Source: Lingula anatina
Lineage: Eukaryota > Brachiopoda > Lingulata > Lingulida > Lingulidae
Length of the DNA stretch: 64,000 bases
Direction: 5' to 3'
Assembly: GCF_001039355.2 (NCBI RefSeq)
Contig: NW_019775700.1
Span: 87,153-151,152, forward strand
Shown piece after piece: positions 37,801 through 46,500 of the stretch (the first letter of the stretch is position 1; each line of letters begins with the position of its first letter). The position numbers and the translations under genes were made by a program. Under the pieces are notes generated by a model. The model was given only the letters and a program-made list of their open reading frames with translations, ran no database searches and had not been told where the DNA came from.

Positions 37801-38916
37801 AATTGGTTCAAATCACTCAACTGAGTCTTAGTTTTTGATTCGTTTTTTAAGGAATACATCAAAGGTAAAACGGAGGGTACATTGTAGTTCTTCGTAACAA
37901 AGAAAAACTAAAAAGATCTAATTGTTGGACGCTGCTATGCTTTTTTTTAAACATTTGATTAGAAATACGAAGTACTACTGTAGCTAGGATGTTTTTATTA
38001 TCTTTAATGATTTTGATCCTTTTCGCGCCGTTCAGTAAATATGTCTGTAAACCCAGGTAGGGACTGAATCTGAAAATCAAAATATAAATGTACGTGTACA
38101 TATGAATCCTCTTGCACACATATTACACTATATTTTCGCGCGTGCCCCAACCCTCCACACACAGCGACATAAACTCACACACACACATATTTAAACAGGC
38201 ACGCAAGTATTGGTATACGGAATCATGCAATGTAAAAACACTTTCATTATCTTTACACAGCCATAACATAAGAAAACACGAACGTTGAAAAATCACCATT
38301 TCATAAGCAACCGCTGCCTTTATGTACGTAGCTCAAGCTAGAGTAGATCCGATAGTAATGCTCACCAGCTTCCCTTCTGTCCCCTCCCCACCCCTCTATT
38401 CCTACCCCCCCCACCCCTACCCACCCCACCCCAGTTAACATGATCTCAAGGCAAAAACGGAGTGAGCGAGAGTTCTGTTACAAAAATGTTGAATGGCACT
38501 GTAATTTTGTATACGTTATACCTGTAGGAGACCCTAATATAAGAGGGTAAGAAACCACACATGTTTATACAGGTAACAGTAAACTTACATCCTGCGTTCC
38601 CGAACAGCCACTCTTCCCTGCCGTAAAACTCCGTCATGGCCGCCGACATACAGATCAGCAGCACCAGGAGGTCCGCCGTACTCAGGTTGGCCAGGATAAG
38701 ATCCGTGGACTTCCGCATGTCCTTGTTAGCCCAAATGACGGCCAGCACCAGAATATTGCCCAAAACACCGACCAGGAAAATAATGGCGTAGGACACCGAG
38801 ACCCAGACGAGGAGATACAGTGGTAGTGAGGACATGGCTTGACGCTCGGACCCTCCTCCTGTCCCATTGGACATCCCAGTGGTCAGTAGAGCGTCTGTGA
38901 GGTTTATCGACTCCAT
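17537..38916 (-). CDS. Class A neuropeptide GPCR, ecdysis-triggering-hormone-receptor-like
   Basis: Two exons, 38916-38589 and 18510-17537, join in phase 1 inside Cys110 and give 433 residues. The chosen start is the ATG at 38916. The N-terminus has N-glycosylation sites N5 and N17. Seven membrane segments follow; TM1 has GNILVL, TM2 LANLSTADLLVLL, TM3 starts CKLIPFLENLSVHASSLSI, then ERY at 134-136. Cys110 and Cys192 can form the extracellular disulfide. TM6 has FFACLLPFR (271-279) and TM7 NPVLY (319-323); Cys339 could be palmitoylated. The KDMRxSTxxxLxNLSxADLLVLL and CLLPFR blocks resemble arthropod ETH receptors and the related ghrelin/neuromedin U group. It should couple a peptide ligand to G proteins at the plasma membrane. 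The ligand cannot be read from sequence. The C-tail is long and Ser/Gly-rich. Confidence 0.9.
18569..18614. repeat. (ATTT)n microsatellite
   Basis: A run of ATTT units in the GPCR intron, immediately next to the first 'gcaaatttgc' element. Confidence 0.9.
18630..18885. mobile_element. 'gcaaatttgc' repeat family, copy 1
   Basis: Starts CATTAGCAAAACGAAAAA and continues with many TTTGC/GCAAA words. It shares CAGCATATTTGCA and the following TTTGC-rich stretch with the inverted copy at 62240-62400. It is non-coding and is probably a decayed non-autonomous element. Confidence 0.5.
20654..20713. repeat. Short perfect-looking hairpin
   Basis: Arms of 23 bp (20654-20676 and 20691-20713) pair with two mismatches around a 14-base loop. 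It is AT-rich and its function is unknown. Confidence 0.6.
22072..22412 (-). mobile_element. TTAA-flanked MITE family B, copy 1
   Basis: 341 bp including TTAA at each end. Terminal inverted repeats are AGGAATAATAACTCTTCG at the left and CGAAGAGTTATTATCCCT at the right. A palindrome TAATCTCTTAAGAGATTA lies near the middle. It is collinear, in reverse orientation, with copies at 41310 and 62989. The TTAA ends suggest mobilisation by a piggyBac-type transposase (inference). It has no coding capacity. Confidence 0.88.
23690..23850. mobile_element. 'gcaaatttgc' repeat family, copy 2
   Basis: CAGCGAAATGAAAAGTTTGCAGCACATTTG aligns, in pieces, with the start of the copy at 18630. TTTGCAAATTTGCAAGAGCAT and GCGGCAAATTTGCA follow. 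The 99-codon open frame here (23599-23898) is this repeat and not a gene. Confidence 0.45.
26810..26831. repeat. Poly-T run
   Basis: 22 consecutive T in the GPCR intron. It could be the tail of a minus-strand retrocopy, but no retrosequence is recognised beside it. Confidence 0.9.
29343..30930. repeat. Tandem duplication, two units of about 0.79 kb
   Basis: Unit 1 starts at 29343 and unit 2 at 30134, a period of 791. Both begin ACTGCAACCTTTTTCTTC and end near TCGGTGAATGACTTAC. They differ by only a scatter of substitutions and a 6-bp insertion near 30900. An N at 30133 sits exactly at the junction. Each unit holds the same 60-codon frame (29927-30109 and 30718-30900), which is unrecognised and not supported as a gene. 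Confidence 0.92.
29359..29469. repeat. 50-bp-arm hairpin in duplication unit 1
   Basis: Arms 29359-29408 and 29420-29469 are imperfect inverted repeats (about 44 of 50 positions pair) with an 11-base loop. It is repeated in unit 2 at 30150-30199 and 30211-30260. The right arm recurs at about 12200-12260, so this is a dispersed foldback repeat. Confidence 0.75.
31585..31759. mobile_element. Foldback MITE with GACTAGCTAGTC termini
   Basis: The inverted arms read GGGACCATTCAG...GACTAGCTAGTC then GGGTCAAATATGGC at the left, and GCCATATTTGACC...GACTAGCTAGTC...CTGAAAGGGGCC at the right. About 65-bp imperfect arms flank a short AT-rich centre. It lies in the GPCR intron. No convincing target duplication was found. 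Confidence 0.7.
33108..33350. mobile_element. MITE family A, copy 2
   Basis: Termini GTTCCCATAGACAACATCGA and GGCATTTATGGGAATG are inverted. The flanks GGTCATTG (33100-33107) and GGTCATTA (33351-33358) form a 7/8 target duplication. The interior has diverged from the other copies, but the TIRs are clear. Confidence 0.75.
34779..34809. repeat. (CTGT)n microsatellite
   Basis: About eight CTGT units, then degenerate CTGY words to about 34850. The open frames spanning it (poly Leu/Ser/Val/Cys) are artefacts of the repeat. Confidence 0.9.
35901..35925. repeat. Poly-A run
   Basis: 25 consecutive A in the GPCR intron. No upstream retrosequence is recognised. Confidence 0.9.
36196..36405. mobile_element. 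MITE family A, copy 3 (best preserved)
   Basis: 210 bp. The left end has CCATTCCCACAGATTTTAGA then TCGATCTATCC. The right end has GGATCGATCTAAATCTATGG then GAATGC. The flanks GCAGTCTATG at 36186-36195 and 36404-36413 are identical, so an 8-bp duplication AGTCTATG is contained in a 10-bp match. The core AAGCTGTAAGGGGGTAATTA is shared with copy 1. The size and 8-bp duplication suggest a hAT-type non-autonomous element. Confidence 0.85.
36596..36652. repeat. (TTTAT/ATTT)n microsatellite
   Basis: Alternating TTTAT and TTATT units, then poly-T, in the GPCR intron near exon 1. Confidence 0.9.
37175..37207. repeat. Poly-T followed by poly-G
   Basis: 24 T followed by 9 G. It is a homopolymer pair of uncertain length in a draft assembly. 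Confidence 0.9.
38589..38916 (-). CDS. GPCR exon 1 (N-terminus, TM1, TM2)
   Basis: Encodes residues 1-109 plus the first base of Cys110. The donor is GGAT|GTAAGT, a strong consensus. A TTG four codons upstream also lies in frame, but the first ATG is at 38916. No signal peptide is obvious, as in most class A receptors; the short Ser/Thr/Gly-rich extracellular tail carries two N-glycosylation sequons. Confidence 0.9.
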
Positions 38917-39035
38917 GGTTGAACACAATTTGCTCAGGTGTTTTATTGTAGAACTGGTTGTCCAAATAAATCAAAATACGCAAGTATCTATCACAATAGA
39001 TATTCCTTTTTCGTCGATTCTCTTTCTTCCCATAC

Positions 39036-39086
<51 letters not shown>

Positions 39087-39480
39087 TATGCATATATATG
39101 CGTTCACCAAGATTGTAAACACATTAGCATGTGCATTATAGCATATACTGGTACTGCTTTGGTTAAATAATCCGTATTTGCCGTGAATAGAAAGCAATCT
39201 TTATCGGGTATCTTCTTAAAAACCTGAGTGCAAGCAAGTCACTCGACTGACGTGGTTTTCACCGAGACTGGCATACAGTGAGATAATAATCGCAGCGGGC
39301 TCCTTTGGTGCGTTCCAATGTTGACTTGACAGCGACACTGAGCGCGGGCTCCTGGGACCGCGTTTGTATTTCAGTACCTTCAGCAGCAAGATTTACTCGA
39401 ATCTCACGCTGACTGAGGTTACACGCCGCTGAACAATGCGTTCTTTGACGGCTTAAGTGTAAATATGTTCGTAACGAGAG
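38917..39480 (-). promoter_or_regulatory. 5' flank and likely promoter of the GPCR gene
   Basis: Upstream of the GPCR ATG there is a (TA)n array (39037-39082). A GC-richer block follows at about 39290-39440, with the word GCGGGCTCCT repeated at about 39295 and 39344. No TATA box or initiator can be assigned with confidence. Confidence 0.3.
39037..39082. repeat. (TA)n microsatellite
   Basis: About 23 TA units, 120 bp upstream of the GPCR start codon. Confidence 0.95.
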
Positions 39481-40343
39481 CTCAGGTGTTTGTGCGTGCT
39501 AGAAATGTCATGGTGTTTTACTACTTACACTGACATATCAGAAGTCAGTCATAAGACAGGGTCTGAGTTCACGACATCAAGTTTACTGACCTCTGTCTTC
39601 TTCACTAGTCACAGGAGTTATCGCTACGGAGGTGAAGGCGTTTTCAAAATACCCGTAGCTGTTTATTTATCAAAATATTAAAATTATTTATTGTCATTGT
39701 CATTCAACTATTACCGCCGGCTTTGGGTTAAATAATTCAGTGTGCATCTAGGCCACTCAGTACCGTTGGAGAAATCAAAATGATCAACGACAGGCATTTT
39801 TACGCACTTCAGTATGTATTTATGACCTCAGAGGCTTTATCTAAAATGTTGTACTCCATCAAAGTTTACACATTTTTGTATACTGCAAACCATCAGTTGT
39901 TTTTAATTCATACAAATTGCCATTTTCCATGTCAATTGTTTCATGAAATTTTAAGTCCTCCCACGTAGCAAAAGAAAATGATCTTCATTCAGTAGTTGGT
40001 TTTGCGGCTTCCCGTTTGCTGGTCTTCCCAGGCCTGCTCATCTTATCTGACTGGGTGACAATGAGCCTTGTTTTCTTATTGCTCTTTCGTGTCCATAATG
40101 CTTGTTTGCTTTCATCCTTGTTTTATTCAGGAAGTCAAATATACGCCAACTGCTACGAAATCTGACGTGCATCTGTTAGTAAAACCAACATCGAGCTTGA
40201 CGTGCTGTAAAAAATCAAGGGTCGCCGTTATGATCCATTTTCTGATTTGATCTTGTATGCGATTATCAATATCCTGAATACTTCGCTGTGAAATCAAGTA
40301 TCGGTTACGTTGATCACGCACTACGGTGTTGTCCTTCAACCTC

Positions 40344-40445
40344 GGCGCATTCAGCCGCTAAAATGACACGTCGGGGAGATGCGCTTACTTAAAACCAATC
40401 ACTGATCGGCGCATGCGCATGGTGTTTGGTCACGTGTCGCGTTCC
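40344..40445. promoter_or_regulatory. CpG-rich cluster with NRF1-like, CCAAT and E-box motifs
   Basis: Contains CCAATC (about 40395-40400), the near-palindrome GGCGCATGCGCAT (40408-40420, the NRF1 consensus being GCGCATGCGC) and CACGTG (40431-40436) within 50 bases, in an otherwise AT-rich region. This is a typical housekeeping promoter composition. No gene start on either side could be confirmed. Confidence 0.4.
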
Positions 40446-40519
40446 ATGCACTTGAAGCCCGTTCTGTCCCGGTTAGCACGTCTTGACTGTACATGAGCTC
40501 AGAGATGTACTGGATTCTC

Positions 40520-40885
40520 TCAAATTGATGGAGCTACCTTTGCCTTTATCTGAAAACCTTCCAATAGGATTTCTGGCATGCACGTGCTCCGGTCAACGCC
40601 CTTTTGTTTTTTATTACTATTTTTAGCGCGTTTCGTTTGGATAGGTTTGTTGAAATACTGTATGCCATCAATTATTTTGAACGTTCCATTGCTAAAAGAC
40701 GACATGCAATCCACGGACAGTTCAATACACTTCCATTCACGTAGTAATAAAGGTGGAACATCAATCATTTCACCTGTAACAGAGTTATGCACAAATGTGA
40801 TCTGCACGGAAGCTCTTGAAAACTTAGGATGGAACTCATGAAATCGTAAGATTGGACTGAACTTAGTAGCGCACGCTCCACTTGT
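40520..40885 (-). CDS. Possible exon or gene relic, unrecognised protein
   Basis: A minus-strand frame open from about 40885 to TGA at 40520. It is protein-like, with mixed composition: FSPILRFHEFHPKFSRASV, then QITFVHNSVTGEMIDVPP, LLLREWKCIELSVDC, and a basic patch KRAKNSNKKQKG. A TTTTCACAAG acceptor-like site lies just upstream. I do not recognise it, and no partner exon was found. An opposite-strand frame (40578-40841) begins with a hydrophobic stretch and is an alternative reading. It could be a chance frame. Confidence 0.25.
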   Translation of the reverse strand, partial: TSGACATKFSPILRFHEFHPKFSRASVQITFVHNSVTGEMIDVPPLLLREWKCIELSVDCMSSFSNGTFKIIDGIQYFNKPIQTKRAKNSNKKQKGVDRSTCMPEILLEGFQIKAKVAPSI

Positions 40886-41309
40886 GAAAAGATATACCGA
40901 TCAGTTTTAATAATATTAAGTTGTAGATTTATCTTTTTGCTTCCATTTGTCGTTTGCGATTAGTTTCAACTTACCATTCAAGTTTCAGTATTAACGTTAA
41001 CTTGGCCATATTTATACGAAAACTGGCGTTAATGAAAACTAATGTCAAAATGGCTAGAACTCCTGCTTGTGCGAGTATATACTGTAGCGCTGACATGTAG
41101 CACGTCGCAACCAACATGTCGTCCAGATAATTTGCTACATATATAAATATTTTAGCATATAGTGCTGCTAAATTAACGTTCAGTTTGAACCATGAACCAA
41201 AATAAAACATTTCAATATATAAAATCCACTTCGTTGCAATTTTATGCAACATGTGGTGATTTGTCGTATTTGTATCACATCGACTCAGACTGGGTTGATT
41301 TATACTGGT

Positions 41310-41646
41310 TTAAAGGGATTGTTATCGTTTATTTTGGCCATGAAAATGGATTTTCCTAGTGTAAACGACAATTTTTCCATACCAACCAATGGTAAATGAA
41401 TCCGTTCCGACATTCAAAGTTAGTCCCTGTTTTTCTAAAAAATACTTTTCTTGCAGTAATCTTTAAAGAGATTATTACAGAGGGTAGCCATCTTTGTAGG
41501 CCACGTGGTCCGATGGCAAACACAGATTCTAGAATAATTTCCATTACCGCTGTTTTGGTGGTAAAATGGAATTTAATCAGTGAGGTGTTTACAATGTATT
41601 TATTGTGAAATATGGATCGCATACACGGCGCTTGATATCCCTTTAA
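41310..41646 (+). mobile_element. TTAA-flanked MITE family B, copy 2
   Basis: 337 bp between TTAA at 41310 and 41643. It is collinear with the copy at 62989 through words such as AATTTTTCCATAC, AACCAATGGTAAATGAAT, CATTCAAAGTT and TTTATTGTGAAATAT. The terminal repeats are more eroded than in the other two copies. The central palindrome is TAATCTTTAAAGAGATTA. Confidence 0.85.
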
Positions 41647-42184
41647 GTTTTGATTTGATTTTAACACTGCTACATGTAGAAGCACCCGGTAATAACAATA
41701 TAAGTCATAATATAAGAGGATGATTAAAACAGTCCATATTGTTACCACCTTGTTAACCCACCCAAGTCCATAGCTAGCAATTTCAAAAGGGGGTTCTTTT
41801 TCTGAAAAAGTGAACCTTTTAATTACCATGAAATCATCGTACACCTAGATAAAATTTTACCCAGAGGGAGCCTTTTCCAAGCAAAAAGGGCGGTTCGTTC
41901 GAACGGGCTGTCGGGTTATCGATTATTATGTCAAATATATACATGCACAGCCAAACTGGCCCTTTCTGTGAGAAAGTAAAAGGTTTCCATTTGGTCCTAA
42001 CCATCCCAACGAAGTTTCTGTGGCTGCGTGGTAACTGCGCCTTCTTGGAGACAGCTAGACACTTATATGCAGGTTCCAATTCTAAGACATACAATGTGAT
42101 TTTTTTGCTCGAAATAATTTCTAAAAATTACATTTGATTACTATAAGAGGAAGCTCGTACGTTAGGAAGGTGGGAGGGTCAATC

Positions 42185-42400
42185 ACGGAGCTGTCGGTAG
42201 CGTGCTTGGTTGTAAATAATTACCAAACCATCAGCAAACCATGGTAAAGGCAAGTCATGAGTTCGAATCCCAGATGATGCACATCAGTTCACTACAACTA
42301 ACAGCTGGTCCCGCAAACAAAAGCGAACGCCGGCTCTCGTGGGTCCGGGCAAATTACCCTTTGCATAAAAATCCGGTATAATTTAGAGTAAGTGATTTGA
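42185..42400 (+). mobile_element. tRNA-derived SINE-like unit
   Basis: An A-box-like TAGCGTGCTTGG (42198-42209) lies 51 bases before a perfect B-box core GTTCGAATC (42261-42269), as in an RNA polymerase III promoter. The region around the boxes does not fold as a clean tRNA, so a SINE head or tRNA pseudogene is likelier than a working tRNA. Confidence 0.4.
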
Positions 42401-42789
42401 TAACAACCTATTGCTTGTCGTTATTATAACGTCTGCGTCGTCAATTATATAATGCACGGGAGTGCATTTCGATAGCTTAGCAATGAATTGGTCTCGATAT
42501 ATCTTCCTAACGCTCTAACGCTTTATGAAGAAGACCTGGTCTACAAATGGCAGTTCAGCTTATGAATGCCAGCTCAAACTGATGTCTTGTACTGGGAACA
42601 GTTACATGGAATAACTTAATGTTGAGATTCGATCTCAACTTGAAGACCCAAACTTTTGGTTATCAGGATATCAAGGGTTGGATGGGTTACAATGCTTCTC
42701 TCATCCGGTATAATTTAGTGATTTTTAATCTTTTTATTTATTTTATAATTTTTTTTGCATTGCATGATTTTGTGTGCCCCAGATCAGTC

Positions 42790-42816
42790 TGTGTGTGTGT
42801 GTGTGTGTGTGTGTGT
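42790..42816. repeat. (GT)n microsatellite
   Basis: About 13 GT units. Confidence 0.95.
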
Positions 42817-43279
42817 TTGTGCTCGTGTTGGGACGACGGTGGGTGATTCCACCATCCTGTTATTCAAAAAGTGTGAGGTAGGCCTACATGTACGTGAGAG
42901 CTGGCCAATTCGTTTTTTTTCTCCTCTTTATAACGTAACAAAAATCATCATACACAATGCACATTAACAAGAACAAGAAGATTATAATGAAAAATAGGTC
43001 GGCATTCTTCACAATACGGGAAATGAATTTGAACGCACCTGCAATGGCGTAAAATGTGGGAATCATTATTACATCACCACCGTCTGCGGTATTCTCTGAG
43101 GTGGTAACATAATACCCGCGATAATGTTGACAGGGGTAAATTATTGTATTCATATCTTTTTCTCGGTGTGTGTGCAGTAATGCATGATTCCAGATAATAA
43201 AGGAATGAAAAAACAAGTCTTGTACAGGGTAGAAAAGGAAGAGGGACACACCTGCACTGAGTTTCCAAATATCTTAAGG

Positions 43280-43524
43280 ACCATTCCCAGACCCTATCGG
43301 ACTTACTGTGGATCGATCTATCTCCAAGGGCACTCTCGCTAAATTGTAATCAACTTAAGCGGCTTAGATGTCTGTCACGCCTACTGAAGCTGCCAGGGGG
43401 TAATTAATTATCATTAGGCAACTACAGTTGGTAAGCCTGACATATCAGTCGCTTAAGCTGAAAGCAATTTCTCGAGAAATCCCTTGGAGATGTATTGATC
43501 CTGTGAGATCGATCTAATTATGGG
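43280..43524. mobile_element. MITE family A, copy 4
   Basis: The left part has ACCATTCCCAGACCC and GGATCGATCTATC; the right part has AGATCGATCTAATTATGG. The core has GCCAGGGGGTAATTAATTA. The flanks TCTTAAGG (43272-43279) and TCTTAGGT (43525-43532) are a 6/8 match. It is more diverged than the other copies and carries an insertion in the middle. Confidence 0.7.
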
Positions 43525-43539
43525 TCTTAGGTGATTACT

Positions 43540-46500
43540 TTGCTGTCATTACTATTCCATTTCCTGATATATTTTAACCTGAGAATTTTGTCCCAGAAAA
43601 CGTGATAGTAAGAATTTGAATGCATATCTATGCCTCCTCTACTCGTCCATTTTTAATGGGCACTATTAAAGATTTTCTCGTGTACGTTGTTAGCAGATGT
43701 TACGCTAAACAATTAATTTCTCGTGTACAGCGTTAGCACATGTTGGGTGACTCAATTAATTTCAAAGCAGCAAGAGTCAAATTTCTGCTCAAAATCGAAT
43801 TTTTTTATCAGATTAGTTCTGCTCAATTCTGTGGCTCATTGCTGTAGTAAATCTATTTACTTGCGTGACAATTTTAATCGTCTTGTTTGTTGAACAGCGT
43901 ATCTCGTGAGGTATATAGCTCTAATTTGTACATAAGCAAGAATGCGTGGTATTTGTTCCGCCATGACATGAGCTACTCGCGTACCATCAAACTTTGAAAT
44001 TATTTTGTCATTTGAGTGTAAATATTCCACAATTCATAACCCGTGTTCCGGTAACTGTTCCTTATGCTTCGTTCTATTGCATGAAAGGTCGACGACGCCG
44101 TGTCACTAATCCTTGTGACTTGATTCTGCTTGACTAAGGATGCTATAGAAATGGGAAATATGACCTCAACGCGTTTCAACTTAACTTTTCTATAATTGCT
44201 TGGATCAAATTTTCAATTAAATTGGACCCAACTGTTTTATCTTTCTTTTTATTAAGTGATGTAAACACGTCTTAGCCGCAGGAGATCTCTTAACTTAGGT
44301 ATTTTTACGCAACTTTTATATTATTAGACTCTATGCCGTAGGTAGAGGTTCTGGGGCCGGTGACACAAAAATCCTCAAACCAAAAATTGGTCTTAATTCT
44401 AAATTTAGACCAAAATGTGTAGTCAACTTTGACCCGAGATTTATAGGTAGCACATGTAGTGCATCTGGATCTTAAATGAAGAAATGCGCCTGTTTATGGA
44501 GGGGATAGTGAATATTTTTAACGAGAACTTTGTTACGCTGGAATATTGTGACCTTTATTTCGAAAAAAAATTAATGTCAAAATACTTTTTTAAAAAAACT
44601 CTCAGTGGGTCGTACTATTGTGTACAGAATTGAACAAATTCCTCGGCTGTGTCCTCAGAAAGTCATATTTTTAGATGTAATGTACTTCACTTCACATCTA
44701 ATTGAGACACATACCGTATATCATATACCATGGGTCGAGTGGTCAAGAATTCCCTACAGCGCAGTTGGTGGGGGAGGGGGGGACTTCTTCCCTGTCCCAC
44801 TACTTTGATAATAGGTTGGTTAAGATAGCGATGGTACTCTTAACACACCAGTTTTTATAGAGACATGCAAAAAATTCTTTAACGTACGCATTTAGAGGGT
44901 ATTCCTTATAAAAAATAATAATTGTACCAATTATCTTTTGGAACGCAAATGTAATTTAACTTGAACTTTTTTGTTCAATCATTATAAACTACTTTCCACA
45001 ATCGGCAGCAGGAAAACAAATGCAATGAAAACTGCGGTAAGACGGTCTAAGATAGCTTATTTTCCCGAGCTCTCTTGGGATTTCAAAAGTAATCTTAGAG
45101 AAAACCCCATCATATTAGTAGGTCAGCGTATTAGTGAGAACTGATGTTCAGTAACGGTGCTCTTCATGGGTGGATCTGATTTTGATGTTGGCGTACGCGT
45201 CCCGGTAATTGATATCCGATCACTGATAGCATCGAGATTCCAGGTTTAAGATAACGCATCATCATTAACTATCCATTTCTGACAGCGCGGGGGAAAGATA
45301 AGGAAATCTGAAAAAAAAAACTGATTTAGAAAACATCTGCAGAATAATTTCTGCTTCATTACACGGGGTGGCGCGTGAGTTGTTGTTTATAAAAACATCG
45401 CTGTTGTCCTTAGACGGGGACTACAGTTATCTTGAAGAGTCAAAGAAAATAGTTGACACTCTTGACGCGACAGATCTGAAGAGTGAAGCAGACGACACTT
45501 TTTGACTAAAAGTGGACTTAAGTGAGCCTAAAGTGGTCGCGTCTTAATGAGTGCAAACCTCTTCATAATATGTCACGTGTGGGCTGCCGTCTGATATCTA
45601 GATCAAGAAAAAAATCTGAAGTTTAAATATAATACCCAATTATCCTTAATTGATGGCCGATGTCGTTGAATTAACTTTCCATTTACGGTATTTCCGCGGG
45701 TGACATTCTTGACTCCCAGTTTCCAGTGTCATATCGCTTACCCCAAGGTTCTCGGGGAAATAATTGGTTTTTCCACCCGGAATCAATTGAAACACCTAAT
45801 GGACTTCTGAATGAATTAAAATATAGAATATCAAACCATAACCTGAACTTCAAGTGGAGAAGCTTATTGTTTTGAAAACAAGTGGACAAGCTTATTTATT
45901 TATGTATTCTTAAGCGTGTGAACTTCTTCATCCCTCTCCAGACGCTGTGAGGATAGCGAGTACAGTCAGGGATTACCTAGTGCAGGGATTACCAGTACAA
46001 AGACCTTGTTTTATTTTCAGTACATTTTTGAAGAGTGCTTTTTAACATTCAGAATATAAACTAATACCTAATGGTGTATTTCCGTTGCGCTGAATGATTT
46101 ACTCGATGACCGTTTTGCCTCTTAAACTGTCCAAATGTTGCGATTTTATCGTGTTCACGTCGGCTCATAACGGGGGTTTTGGTATAATTTATCATGAATG
46201 TCGGAGAAAATTTGTTCCACGGCCTTTTTACAATTATAGCATTCTATGAAATCACACTAAGTTCACTGTGAATGTCCCTATAAATTTTGCAATATGGGTG
46301 GCTGCAAGGTACTTATGTAAGATTCAACATTTAAAACTGTAACTTTTATCTTGTTTGAAGTACAAGAAGGGCATAGGTTTTGACGGCTCTCAGTCAAGGA
46401 ATTCCTCAGCATGAGCGGTGCACTATGTCATGTCTTAATTAGTGATGGGCACTTGTTCAACCCCGGGGTCAGGGGCTCACATAGATAATGACCTACCGGT

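Larger units (their letters stand above)
18511..38588 (-). other. 20.1 kb intron of the GPCR gene
   Basis: Bounded by the GTAAGT donor at 38588 and the CTCCAG acceptor at 18511. It is filled with repeats (separate entries). No nested gene is supported. A 140-codon open frame at 21381-21803 runs through a poly-C tract (poly-Pro) and is unrecognised. Confidence 0.85.
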
